A stretch of 64,000 nucleotides of DNA from Cafeteria roenbergensis (Eukaryota > Sar > Bigyra > Bicosoecida > Cafeteriaceae): the NCBI GenBank assembly GCA_008330645.1, contig VLTN01000001.1, positions 868,001-932,000 on the forward strand. Reading direction: 5' to 3'. A program made the translations under genes and the position numbers. This document shows, in pieces, positions 1 through 11,200 of this stretch. The stretch's first letter is position 1, and each line of letters starts with the position of its first letter. Under the pieces are notes generated by a model. That model was not told where the DNA came from. It made no database searches and worked only from the letters and a program-made list of their open reading frames with translations.

Positions 1-3000
1 GCAGGCGGCCAACCTCTTTGCGGCGCAGGCCACCGCCAAGCTGACGCCGCCCAGGCTGAGCTCGCTCGCGGCCGCGCGGCGGTACGCGCTCTTGTTCTTT
101 GCTCCGCGGGGCCCGAGCTCGCTGGCCATTGCTGCCAAGCTCAAGGCTGCGGTCGGGGCGGCCGAGGCCGCCAGGGAGGGGCCTGCGAGGGGCCCCGCCG
201 CCCCCTTGTCCGCCGGGCCGACCCTCGACGAGCTGCCAAAGGTCGTGGCGCTGCGGAAGGAGCTCTGCAGGCGGTGGGAGGCCATGGCGGAGCGGCAGGC
301 GCTGCTGTCTTTTCTGCCCACGCAGTTCCGCTCCATGGAGCTGGAGCCCGCTCGCAGGGAGGCGGAGCTGCGTGCCGGCGAGGACGTGATGGAGGCGGCA
401 CAGCTGGACGCCAGGCAGCTGATGCGGGCTGCGCTGCGCGTGGCGGAGCAACCATGCGCGACCCGGCTCCAGGTCGGGAAGCTGCAGGTGGACGCGTCGC
501 TCGAGGAGGTGCACGCGTTCGCGGTTTCGATGCGCCGGACCGCGCTGTTCGAGGAGCAGGCTGCGGTCGTCGGGGAGGCCAAGGCCAGGCGCGCGGCCGC
601 GTCATACCTGCGGGCCCGGTGGCGCCGGCGCTTGACGAGTCAAACCGGCGACCGGTCAGAGGGAGCGCGCACGGGCGCGGCACCAGCCAGCCCTGGCATC
701 GCAGCCGTCGGGTCGGCCGCGGGCAGCGGCGGTGCCCCTGGCGCATCGCACTCGGAGCAAGCGGGCGAGCGCGTGCGGCCAAGGCTGGGCAGCAGCCGGC
801 TGGCCCCCTCGGTGAGTCACGGGCGGGCAGCCAGCCTCAGCCACGCCAGGCCTCCCACAGCGACGGCGGGTCCAACGCCCCCTCGCGGGCCGGCTGCGGC
901 GGAGCACAGAGCCGGCTCTGCCGCAGGGGAGGGGCGGGATCGGGCCGCCTCCTCTTCCGCTCTGGCCGCGCTCGCCCGGGCAACCGCCGGCAGCTCGGCC
1001 GCGCCCGCAACACCGCCCCGGGGGCCGACTGCCACCCAGCGGCTGCTCCTTCCCGCGGCAGGGGCCACTGCGGCTGGTCCCGCGGCCGGCCAGGCGCCTT
1101 CATCGCCGTTTGCGCCCGAGTCAGTGGCGTCCTCGACGACCGGCACGGCCGCTGCGGCGGCTGCCAAGGCGTCGCTCACGGCGCGCCTGCGGTCGCTCGA
1201 GCTCGAGGAGGACGCAGTCGAGCTGATCCTGGCCCGGCTGCCTCAGCTTGTGCGCAGGGTTCGGACGTCGGCCTCCCTGCGCTGGCGCGGCGGCACAGCG
1301 CTGGGCGAGGCGCTGCTCACGGCACGCTGCTCCAAGGTCACGTCTGCACCCGGTGTTGCAGTGACCTTGCCGCTCGGACCGGTGGTGTGGGCGCCGCCGC
1401 GGTACTTCATGGGGGTGCAGGGCCGGCAGGACGGCGCGGCCGACGTCTTCGTCGCATACGCGGAGCGCGGTTCCCTCCTCGACCCGGCCGCGCGAGCAGG
1501 CTTCCTAGCTGCCCTTCGCGAGGCCGAGCCGCTGGCGATGCGCCCCGACGTGGCCAGGGGGCGCCTGGACGTGCCTCTCAGCGCTGCGCTCAAGGGCGTT
1601 CGCGTCGCCTTGTCGATCAACACCGGGGCGCTGCTCGCCGCAGCCGAGCGCTCGCGCGCTGCGGCAGAGCCGGGCGCTGCGAGCCTGGACCACGAGGCGC
1701 TGGTACTTGGCATGGGCGCAGTGCCTCCCGCTCGGGGCGGCGGCAGCGGGCCAGGCGCAGACGGCCCGGGCGACGATGACGCTGGCGCCTCGCTCAGCGG
1801 GATGCCATGGGGGGTGTCCATCAACGGGACGCTCTCTCCCTACGCCCGCACGATCGTTAGCGCCTCCCTTACGCAAGTGCACATTCCGCTTGCCCCCGTT
1901 CTTGCACACTGGGCAGAGTTGGTGGGGGACGCGGAGGCAGCGGGGCCAGCCCTGGCGCACCTTACGGGGGCGGACTCGCTCCCCGGGCACGCGCCGGGTG
2001 GGGGCGCGGGGGCAGGCGGCGCCTCGCCGCGGCCTGGCACCGACGCCGCCCAGGCCACACCAACCCGGACGCCAGCAGGAGCAGCAGGAGCAGCAGCAGC
2101 AGGACCCGGGCAGGGCGGCGGCCAAGTCGCTCACGATGACAGTGGCGAGGGCGACGTCTCAGAGGCGGGAGGGCGGGCGCGGGGGCGCGGCGCGACACCG
2201 GCCGCGGTCGAGGTTCCGGCTGCGCTGTCGGCGTGGCCGCAGGGCCTCCTCTTACGAGACTCCATGCGACTGGAGCTGTCGGTGCAGCTGGCCCTGCGGG
2301 CGCACGGAGGCGTGGTTCGGCCTGGAGTGTTTGGGGACGGGGATCGCCCAGCGCACTCCGCGGACGACGGCGTGGAGTCTGACAGCGGTGGGGGGCCGAG
2401 CGCTCATGCCTCGAGCAGGCTGGAAGAGGGCGGGCCAGAGGCAGGGCCCGTGTCGGGCGCGGGGGGCGATCACGCCAACTCGGCGGCCGGCACGCCCAAG
2501 CAGGGCGGCGCCCGGAGGGGCGGCATGGGGCACCGTTCTCGCCGGTCGTGCTCCGCCTCGGGCAGGCTTCCTGGAACGATCCTCGCCAGCAGGAGCGCCT
2601 TGCGTGAGCCCGCTGCGGCAGCCCAGGGCCCGCCTGGGGTGGCTGCGTTGCCGCCCAAGGCGACGTCAGCTGCAGCAGCCGCCAGCAACGGCGCTCTCGG
2701 TGCGCCAGGCAGCACCGTCAGCAGGGCTGAGGCCGACGTGCCACGCGGTGGGCTGCGCAGCATGGGCGCATCTCTTGCCAGGCGCGCTGGCATCGGCCGC
2801 TCCCGACCTGCGGCGGCATCGGAGCCGGAGGCTGCCGAGTCGGGGCAGGCCGAGGCCGCGACGGCAGCGCGCGCAGCTCCTGCAGCGCAGCAAGCACCTC
2901 GCGCCACGTTTGACTGGGGGAGCTGGCCCGCAGAGCTGCCCGAGCCAGCTGCCGCACCGTTCCGCTGGCACGCTGTGTCGGTGCACTTGTCTGAAGGCGT

Positions 3001-3148
3001 CGAGGGCGACGAGCCGTCGGCGGGAGGCGCGGCTGGCCATGCACCGAGCGCAGCCCTTGTGTCGGGAGAGGTTGAGCTGGTACCAATGATCTTGCCGGTG
3101 CTGCTTCCAGACCTTTCGCAGCGCCTGGATGCCTGTGTGCCGCCGTGA
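1..3148 (+). CDS. 3' part of an unrecognised Ala/Gly-rich protein
   Basis: The reading frame is open from base 2 with no in-frame ATG at its head, so the gene starts upstream of the window; it ends with TGA at 3146-3148, giving about 1,048 visible residues. The first ~170 residues are helical and charged, with conserved-looking stretches such as LPKVVALRKELCRRWEAM. Two low-complexity Ala/Gly/Pro/Ser linkers then separate more ordered blocks: one near 1170-1700 (contains VVWAPPRYFMG) and short hydrophobic blocks near 1800-1930 and 2200-2320. The C-terminus (about 2950-3145) ends in a hydrophobic stretch, MILPVLLPDL. No signal peptide, membrane span or catalytic motif was recognised. The alternation of ordered blocks and disordered linkers resembles a scaffold protein, but no family is assigned. 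One possible donor (GTGAGT near 813) lies inside the open frame and is not needed. Confidence 0.6.
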   Translation, partial: QAANLFAAQATAKLTPPRLSSLAAARRYALLFFAPRGPSSLAIAAKLKAAVGAAEAAREGPARGPAAPLSAGPTLDELPKVVALRKELCRRWEAMAERQALLSFLPTQFRSMELEPARREAELRAGEDVMEAAQLDARQLMRAALRVAEQPCATRLQVGKLQVDASLEEVHAFAVSMRRTALFEEQAAVVGEAKARRAAASYLRARWRRRLTSQTGDRSEGARTGAAPASPGIAAVGSAAGSGGAPGASHSEQAGERVRPRLGSSRLAPSVSHGRAASLSHARPPTATAGPTPPRGPAAAEHRAGSAAGEGRDRAASSSALAALARATAGSSAAPATPPRGPTATQRLLLPAAGATAAGPAAGQAPSSPFAPESVASSTTGTAAAAAAKASLTARLRSLELEEDAVELILARLPQLVRRVRTSASLRWRGGTALGEALLTARCSKVTSAPGVAVTLPLGPVVWAPPRYFMGVQGRQDGAADVFVAYAERGSLLDPAARAGFLAALREAEPLAMRPDVARGRLDVPLSAALKGVRVALSINTGALLAAAERSRAAAEPGAASLDHEALVLGMGAVPPARGGGSGPGADGPGDDDAGASLSGMPWGVSINGTLSPYARTIVSASLTQVHIPLAPVLAHWAELVGDAEAAGPALAHLTGADSLPGHAPGGGAGAGGASPRPGTDAAQATPTRTPAGAAGAAAAGPGQGGGQVAHDDSGEGDVSEAGGRARGRGATPAAVEVPAALSAWPQGLLLRDSMRLELSVQLALRAHGGVVRPGVFGDGDRPAHSADDGVESDSGGGPSAHASSRLEEGGPEAGPVSGAGGDHANSAAGTPKQGGARRGGMGHRSRRSCSASGRLPGTILASRSALREPAAAAQGPPGVAALPPKATSAAAAASNGALGAPGSTVSRAEADVPRGGLRSMGASLARRAGIGRSRPAAASEPEAAESGQAEAATAARAAPAAQQAPRATFDWGSWPAELPEPAAAPFRWHAVSVHLSEGVEGDEPSAGGAAGHAPSAALVSGEVELVPMILPVLLPDLSQRLDACVPP

Positions 3149-3615
3149 GGGTATTGGGGAAGGGAGGGGGGGAGGGGGTGGTGTTGACCACCGCCCACGT
3201 GCAACCACCGCTCGTGTTTCGATCGACTTGTGTGTGTGTGTGTGTGGCGCGGGGGACAAACGGGCGCCGGGCCTTTGTGTTGGGTCGGGTCCGCAAGCAG
3301 AGAGCCGTGGCCGTCGAGACATGCGGGAGTCGCTGCTGGGCGCGGCAGTGTTCTCGAAGCGTCCGCGGAAGCTCTGCAAGCGCTTGCGTGCTGTGACGGG
3401 GCACGCATTCGTCACACGCGCGGACGGGAAAGCGCCTTCGCAGCACCAAGGCTTCCGTTTGCTCCCATCCGTTGCCCGCCTCTCACTGTGGGATGATGCC
3501 GGCTCGCGCTGCCGGTGCCGCTGACGCGGGCGCTGACAAGGACACGAGTGAGGTGCACAGAGTTGCCGGTTCCCCTGACATGAAGACCGCCGGCGCTTGA
3601 TCCCTGCCCCTCGCC
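3149..3615. other. Intergenic: 3' flank of first gene and promoter side of GCH1
   Basis: Non-coding stretch of 467 bp between two plus-strand genes. It holds a (TG)n run near 3229-3246 about 85 bp after the stop of the upstream gene, a G-rich block just after that stop, and no TATA box or other core promoter element that I can recognise. Confidence 0.6.
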
Positions 3616-4733
3616 ATGGCTTGGGACACCAGACCGTGGGCGCATTCTGCCTGGCCTGCGCGACTTCGGAAGGCTGCGAGGCTGCACACGCGTGTCGCCC
3701 GTGCCCTCGCAGAGCTGGTCACGGCGGTCGCGGGCGCAGCGGCCGCCGATCCCGCCGCCTCTGGTGTGGGCAACGGAGCTGCCAAGCGCGATCCAAGGCT
3801 TGCGATCCCAGACGACGTGCTCCCGGGCGACGTGCGGCGCGACCGGCTCGGACGCATGATGGATGCGTGCAGAGTTCTGCTTGAGGTGAGCTGCGCATCT
3901 CGCGTCGCGGCTGTCGCTTCGCCCGCTCCCGGTGGGCACAGTCACCGCCCCCAGTCGGCAGCCGGAAGGCAGCGTCTGCAGCTGCGTCGGTCGCGTCCGA
4001 GCCCTTTGATCGAGCCAGCCTGCCGGCCAGCCGGTGTGCGCCTGCTGGAGCGCAGGAAATTGGCGAGGACGTGACAAGGGATGGTATCGCCAAGACGCCG
4101 CTGCGCATGGCCAAGGCCTTGCTGGAGTGCACGGCGGGGTACGCGCAGGACCCGCGCGAGATCCTCGAGTCGGCGCTGTTCGACGTGGACGCCGGAGGCG
4201 GAATGGTGGTCGTCAAGGACATTGCCTTCCACAGCATGTGCGAGCACCACGTGCTGCCCTTTGCGGGAAAGGCCCACATCGCCTACTTGCCCGGAGACCG
4301 CGTCGTCGGCCTGTCGAAGCTCGCTCGCGCCACGGACGCGATTGCCAAGCGCTTGCAAGTTCAGGAGCGCCTGACCAGGCAGATTGCCGAGGCAGTGCGT
4401 GACGCCGTCGGGGCGGACGACGTGGCCGTCATCACCACAGCAGAGTGAGAGGCGTGGCCGCTGGCTGCGTTGGCACTTGCTGAGCAGCAAAGTCAGGCGG
4501 GGGCAACGGCTCGTTTCGTGGCAGCGTTTCGCGACTGCCGCCAGGCCCGCGCGTGCCTTGACACCCGCTCGCTCGCTCCGCCCGTCATGCCGGTGTGCCC
4601 TGTCTGCAGACACATGTGCATGAGCATGCGCGGCGCAAGCAAGCCGGGCGCCGCGACAACCTCGACAGTGTTTCTGGGCAGGTTTGCGACCGACTCCGCC
4701 CTGCAGACGCAGCTGCTGATGCAACTCAAGTGA
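3616..4733 (+). CDS. GCH1: GTP cyclohydrolase I (three exons)
   Basis: Converts GTP to 7,8-dihydroneopterin triphosphate, the first step to tetrahydrobiopterin or folate-type pterins, as a cytosolic homodecameric zinc enzyme. Exons 3616-3885, 4056-4444 and 4610-4733 join in frame to 260 aa. Introns of 170 and 165 bp have GTGAGC/GTGAGA donors and GCAG acceptors. The family signature is clear: [18 protein letters not shown], then [41 protein letters not shown], and [14 protein letters not shown] created across the second splice. Zinc ligands are Cys152, His155 and Cys223; the 71-residue spacing equals Cys110-Cys181 of the E. coli enzyme. The N-terminal ~80 residues are Ala/Arg-rich and not conserved; the ATG at 3616 is the first good in-frame start, but an upstream exon cannot be excluded. 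The family assignment is secure. Confidence 0.95.
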
Positions 4734-5297
4734 CCGACTGGCCGCCGCCCTCTCGCGGGCTGAGCGGAGTGCATGCGCGCGAGTCGATGCGTGTTTGCAG
4801 GCCCAAGTCATGCGGTGGCTGCTTTGGGATGATGCCACTGCGCCGGCGTGCCCTCTGCGGCCAGGTCGCTGCCACCCCCCCACCCCAATAAAATGGACTA
4901 CTGCGCTTTGCGCTGCCCACACTCCGCCATGCCGCCTGCGCACACACCAATTCCAGCGCGAAGGCCCAAGCGATGCCTTGCCTAGCTGCGGCTGTGGGGG
5001 CACGCGTGCGTCGATTGGGCTCGAGCAGCAGCCGGCCGTGGGGAAACTACGCATCGCGGCTGTCATCCGTCGACTCGCGGCGCATCACGACGAGTGCGGC
5101 GCTCCGCTGAGGCTGCGCACCCCTTTCCCATGCGCCGGCGGGCCGCCGCCCCCCGCGAACCCCGCTCGCGTGCCTTGGGTGGGTTGCCGATTCCGGCGTT
5201 GGTTGTCGCTCAGATCAGCGCTTGAGGGCAGCGCGAGCGGCGGCGGTCGCCGTGCGATGCAGAGCCTGGCGATCAGTTGCGTTGCTCTGGCGCCCGA
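4734..5297. other. Intergenic: GCH1 3' flank and myosin upstream region
   Basis: Non-coding stretch of 564 bp between two plus-strand genes. Apart from an AATAAA hexamer at 4887-4892 I see no recognisable element. Open frames crossing it have no similarity I can name and look like GC-rich chance frames. Confidence 0.6.
4887..4892 (+). terminator. Possible GCH1 polyadenylation hexamer
   Basis: A canonical AATAAA lies 154 bp after the GCH1 stop in very GC-rich sequence, where the hexamer is unlikely by chance. No equivalent hexamer was found behind the other genes, so its use as a poly(A) signal in this organism is uncertain. Confidence 0.3.
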
Positions 5298-8200
5298 ATG
5301 GAGCCGGGATCCGTCGCCCTCGCCGCTCGCCACCCAGCTCAGCTGGAAGCCATGGCGGCCGCAGCAGCGGCGTCGGGTGCTGGCGTGGGCCCGCCAACGG
5401 CCCCGCCACGCCCGCGCAGGCCCGTCAGCAGCGCGGTGGCCTCACGGTGGAAGCGCGCTGCTCACAAGGCACGCCGCGGTTCGGCCATGCTCGCCAACGT
5501 TACAGCGCTGATCAACCACTCTGGCAAGGCGCGCGAGGCTGCACAGGCGGCCGCCGAGGACCGCAAGCGCCGCGCGGCCTTTTCTTTCAGCGAGGGCACC
5601 GGGTCTCGGTACGTGTGGTTGCGAGATCCCGACGAGGAGTTCATTGTCGCCAAAGTCGTCGAGGAGCGCCCCGACGACACCGTCGCCGTAGAGATTGGCA
5701 CAGCACGCCAGTCCAAGGTCGTGCGGAAGCAGGATGTCGCCTTTCCCATTTTCAGGCCGAGCACGCTGCGCACGAACTTTGACGACATGGTGAAAATGGA
5801 GGACGTGAATGACGCCACCATCCTGCACAACCTCAGGCAGCGCTTCATGGAGGATCAAATCTACACTAACATCGGTGAGCAGAGGCCCGCGCAGCACCCG
5901 GCCGGGGGGGCCGCGCCGGCAGCACGGACCGGGGTTGCTTTGCGTACGTGCAAGTGCCCCTTGCTCCCGGCGCGCCGCGTTCGCAGGGGGCAGCCCCCCC
6001 CCCCGTCCCACCCGGCCCAGGTCCCCCCTCCCTGTACACGTTGCGCTGCCGTTGGGGCGCCCCCCTCCCCCCCGCCCCTTTCTGTGCTCTTGTGGCAGCT
6101 TGACATCGGCGCGAGCGCGAGTGCTGTGACATCCTGATCCGCAGGCACGATTCTCGTCGCCGTGAACCCGTTCAAGTTCATCCCCGCTCTGTACACGGAG
6201 TCAGTGATGCAGCAGCAGCTCGCTGTTGGCGCTGGCGAGTCGTCAGAGCCGCACATCTTCGGGATTGCGGCCGCGGCGTTCCGAGGCCTCAAGTCCGAGT
6301 CGCAAGACCAGTCCATCATCATCTCAGGCGAGTCGGGGGCTGGAAAGACGGAGGCCACCAAGAAGTGCCTGCAGTTTCTGGCCTCTGCAGCTGGGAGCGC
6401 CACCGGGGACGGCATGGAGCAGCGGCTGCTGGCGGCCAACCCCATTCTGGAGGCCTTCGGCAATGCCAAGACGGTGAGGAACAACAACTCCAGCCGCTTC
6501 GGCAAGTGGATGGTGGTGCACTTCAACGTGCGCGGCCAGATCTGCGGCTCCGAGATCGTCAACTACCTCTTGGAAAAGAGCCGCGTCACAGCCCAGGCGC
6601 CGTCCGAGCGCAACTACCACGGCTTCTACCAGCTGTGCGCCTCGGGCGACATGGCCAAGCGCTTTGAGCTTGGCCCTGCGGACGACTACATGCTCCTGAA
6701 CCAGTCTGGGTGCACCGTGGTGCCGAACATGCCCGACGACGACGAGTTCGTGCTGACCTGCGAGTCCATCTGGCAGATCACCAGCCGCAAGCCCCCCGAG
6801 GATCTGGACGCGAGCCCGCGCCCGCCGCCAGACTACGAGTGTATCATGCAACTCGTGGCCGCTGTCCTCCACCTTGGGAACATCAGCTTCGAGGCGCTCA
6901 CGCCCGACGACCCTCGTTCCGACTGCCGCCTGGCCTCGGACGACCTCACCGTCGCCGCGCTGCGCAGCGCCAGCCGCCTCCTGGGCGTGGAGCCTTCGCG
7001 GCTCGCGTCGGCGCTCACCATGCAGGAGCGCCAGACGGCCTCGGAGCGCGTCGAGTCTCCGCTCGAGCTCTCCCAGGCTGCCGCGGCAAAGGGCTCGCTG
7101 GCCAAGACGCTATACGGCCGGATGTTCGACTGGCTTGTGCGCCAGGTCAACGTCAACATCGCGGGGGACCTTGACTCCAGCCTCAACGTCATTGGCGTGC
7201 TGGACATTTTCGGCTTTGAGATCTTCGAGCACAACTCCTTCGAGCAGCTCTGCATCAACTTTTGCAACGAGAAGCTGCAGCAGCACTTCAACGCACACGT
7301 GTTCAAGGAGGAGGAGAAGTGCTACATCGCAGAGGGCATCGACTACTCCGAGGTCGAGTTCGAGGACAACCAGGACGTGCTCGATGTCATCGAGAAGCCT
7401 CCCGGCGGCATCCTCATCGTGCTTGACGACCAGACCAAGTCCCGCGGCCGGGGCTCCGACACCGCGTTCCTCAACCACATCAAGCGCGGGCTGGCCAAGG
7501 CCAAGCGTTTCGCCATGCCGTCGGCTCGCGAGCGCGGGCTTGCCCTGCCCTTCGGCGTGCATCACTACGCCGGGAAGGTCATGTACGACGCGGAGGGCTT
7601 CCTGGAGAAGAACAAGGACGAAATGATGCTGCAGCTGCGCGAGCTGTGTACTGTGCACACGCGCAACGACTTCATCCAGGAGCTCTTCGCAGCCGAAGCA
7701 GAGGAGCTTGGCGTCTCCGCCAGCGCGGGCAGCTTGTCTGGCGCGGCCTCTCCCACGACGGCCCGCAAGCGCTCCGTGAAGGACACGCAGGGCTCCCAGT
7801 TCCGCAAGCAGCTCGACAGCCTCATGGGCGTGCTGAACAAGACCTTCCCCCACTACGTGCGCTGCGTCAAGTCCAACTCGGTCAAGAAGCCGCGCATCTT
7901 CGAGTCCGGCCTGTGCCTCCGCCAGCTGCGCTACGCGGGCGTGTTTGAAGCCGTCAAGATCCGCCAGCGCGGCTTCCCGTTCCGGTGGACCCACGCTGAC
8001 TTCTACAAGCGCTACCGCTGCTGCGCTCGCGAGCGCTCCAGGTTCCTGGAGCGCATTTCGCCCGGAGCCAACTTCACCGACCTGGCCGCCAATCTGTTGG
8101 AGGACCTCACCACGACGGACCCCGAGTCGCGCCCGGATGAGCTTGTCGGCCCGCTGCGCGCGTGCAAGATGGGAAAGACCATGGTTCTGTACCGCGCGGA

Positions 8201-11200
8201 GCCGAACCGCATCCTGGAGATGATGCGCGAGGTGGTGCGCTCCCGCTCGGCGGCCGTCGTGTGCCGCGTGTACCGCGGCCACGCTGGCCGCGTCCGCTTC
8301 CGCCTGGTGCTGGCGGCGCGAGACGCGCTCCTGGCGGCCACCAAGGCGCGCGACCTCGAGCGCCTCACCGCCGCGGTGGAGCAGGCTCAGAGAGCGCCGT
8401 TCGTCGTTCGGCAGGTTGCCGAGGCCGAGCGCCTCCGCTCCAGGCTGCAGGACGAGCGCGACTGCCGGTCGCGCTTGGCCAGCCTCGCTGGGTCCGACCC
8501 CGTGGACGCCTTTGAGGAGTACAAGGAAGCCATCGCGTGGGCGGACCGACTGGAGCTCACGGGCGAGGATGTGCAGGCGGTCAAGGGCCGCTTCGCGACG
8601 GTGCGCGACCGCAAGGAGGCCAAGGAGGAGCTCTCCAAGGGCATCCGCAACGGCGACCGCCTGCTGATCGAGACGGCCATGGCCAAGGTCCGCGAACTGT
8701 CCGAGTCCTGGGGCCCCATCGTCCCCGCCGAAACGCTCAGGCAGGCCGAGGCAACGCTTGAGGTGATCCGGAAGGAGGACGAGGCCCTGGCCGGCCTGCG
8801 CGCCGCCGTGTCGGACCCCGCAGGCTCGCTGCTCCAGGCCAAGGAGGTGGCGCGCCGCGAGGCTGCCAGGGAGGCGGGGTCCGACGGGGGCGGCGCAGGC
8901 GCCGCAGCTTCGGCAGGCATGGGCATCGGGGTGCTCTCCACCGACTTGCTTGACGCGGCGATGGCGCGCGCGCGCGATGCCACGGTTTCCACCAAGGTGG
9001 GGAAGGACCTCATTAAGACGGCCGAGCTGCTCGTTGAGCTGCGCAGCGCGTTCAAGGCCGGCCCGGACTGGGAGCGCGTCGAGGCGGCCGTGGCCGCCGC
9101 CGTTGCTGCCCGCGACGAGCACGAGGGTGTCTCCCGCGAGGCCCTCGCCGAGGTGGCGCGCGCAGAGGCGGAAGTGAACGACCGCAAGTTCGTGGCGCTG
9201 GTGGAGTCAGCCCTGAAGCGCGGCCGGGCTACTGGCCCCGTGGGGGAGCTGGACACGGCGCACTGCGACCCCGACGTGCTCACGCCGGTGATCGAACGAG
9301 GCGAGAGCCTGGGCGAGGACCTCAGCCCGCCGAACCGCGCCCTGCTCGAGGTGGCTAGGCTGATGCGCCGCCTCCGCGTCGCGCTCAAGGCCCATGACTT
9401 CGCCAGCGTGCGCCGCTGCGTCGGGGAGGCAATGCGCCTCCTCGTCCCAGGGGTGGCGGTGGAGGAGCTCCGGGCGGCAAAGGAGGAGGCTGACGACCAC
9501 GCCATCTGCGCGCAGCTTCACGACGCCCTGTCCCGGGGCGGCGCGGAGGGCACGGTCGGCGCTCTTGACGGCTCCACCGCGGAGCTTGAGCTGCTCAACT
9601 CGCGGCTGGAGCACACTGCCGATCTGGGCCCGCAGACGGCTCGCGCAGAGGCGCTCTTTGATGCCGGCGAGGCCGTGCTGCGGCTCCGCGCCGCCCTCAA
9701 GGCCGGCAGGAGCGCCGCCGTGCCGGGGCTCCTGGGCGAGGCGGAGCGGGCCGTGGGGCTGGTTGCCGGCGCGCACGGCGAGCCCGTCCCGATGACCCCG
9801 GGCACGCCCTTCAGCCCCGGCATGCAGAGCCCCTCGCGCGGCCCAGTCTCCCCCGGTGTTGGGGGAGCGGACGGCAGCCAGTCTCCGGCCTCGGCGGCAG
9901 CGGCCACTCTGCGTGGCTTCATGCCGCCCGCCGTCATCGACGAGGTGCGCCTCGTTCGGCAGGACCTCGACAACGACACGATCCTTCGCGGGCTCGGAGC
10001 CAGCTTGTGCGAGGGCCGCGCCCGCGGCGTTGTGGGGGACCTGGACGCCTCCTCGGCCGAGGTGCAGGGCCTGCAGGCGGCCATTGCCCAGGCAACGCGG
10101 CTTGTGTGCAGGACCGAGGAGGCCCGATGGCTCTTCGAAGTGGCTGAGGCTGTGGCAGAGCTCCGGGTGGCCATGGTGGCTGGAGAATGGGCCCGGCTGC
10201 AGGAGCTGCTGGGCGCGGTTCGCGCCATGGACGGCGTGTGTGCCACGCGCATTGGCGGTGCCGGCGCGCGGTCCGGCCGCCGTCGCGTCGTGTCCAACGC
10301 TCGCCGGGCCCACCCCAACGGCCCGCTGATCGGGCTGGACAGCTTCCGCCGGATTGCAGGCGTCGCGACAGCCGCCGCGGCGCTGGCCGCTGCGCGCCAC
10401 GGCAACAAGCCTGCGACGCCGCCCCACGGAGGCCACGCCGACGGGGCGAGCTTCGCTGAGGGGGAGCGCAGCCGGTCGGCCAGCGACCCGAGCAGCTCCG
10501 GGCCGGCAGGGTCGACCGACCGCGAGACGTTCTGCCTGCCTGGCCCAGTGAACGAAGAGCTGGCTCTGGTGCAGGGGGAGATCGACAACCGCCTTATTCT
10601 CGAGACGGTCTCGAGGGCCCTTGCCCGAGGGCAGGCCTCTGGTCCCATTGGCAAGCTGGATGTCACGCGGGTGGACCTCGACGACCTCGAGGTGACCGTC
10701 GCGCGGGCCTCAACGCTCAACCCCTCGACGGAGCAAGCCAAGAGCATCGTCGAGTCGGGCCTTCGCGTCCTGTCGCTCAGGCGCGCCCTCGTGGCGGAGG
10801 ACTGGGCGCAGGTCGAGATTTTGCTCGCGGGCATGGCGCTCACTGCCGAGGACGCGCGCTCCAGGGAGGAGCTGGCCAAGGCGGCGCTCGCAGCCTCGGG
10901 CCCGCTGGCCGCGCAGCGCCAGAAGCAGCAGCAGAAGGCCTCTGCGGCGCTCGGGGTCCAGCCCCGCTCGCTCGTGCCCCAGGTCGTGGTGGTCGCCCCG
11001 GCTGCCTCCGACGAGGTCAAGCGCATCAGCGACGAGGTGGCGTATCGCCGCGTACTCGCCGAAATGACCGAGGCGCTGGCCGTGGGCGGGCCCAGCGGCG
11101 TGGTAGGCAACGTCCAGACGTCCGGCGTGTCGACGGAGCGCCTGGACACTGCCATTGACACGGCGCTGCGCTTCGGCACGCCCACGGAGCGCGCCACGCA

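Noticed and set aside
3272-4836. Short exact repeats in 3' flanks: TGGGATGATGCC at 3489-3500 and 4825-4836, CCTTTGTGTTGGG at 3272-3284 and 16752-16764
   Set aside because: Tempting as 3'-end signals, but in 64 kb many pairs of identical 12- or 13-mers are expected by chance, and the related shorter forms near 16691 and 32551 differ in orientation relative to the genes.
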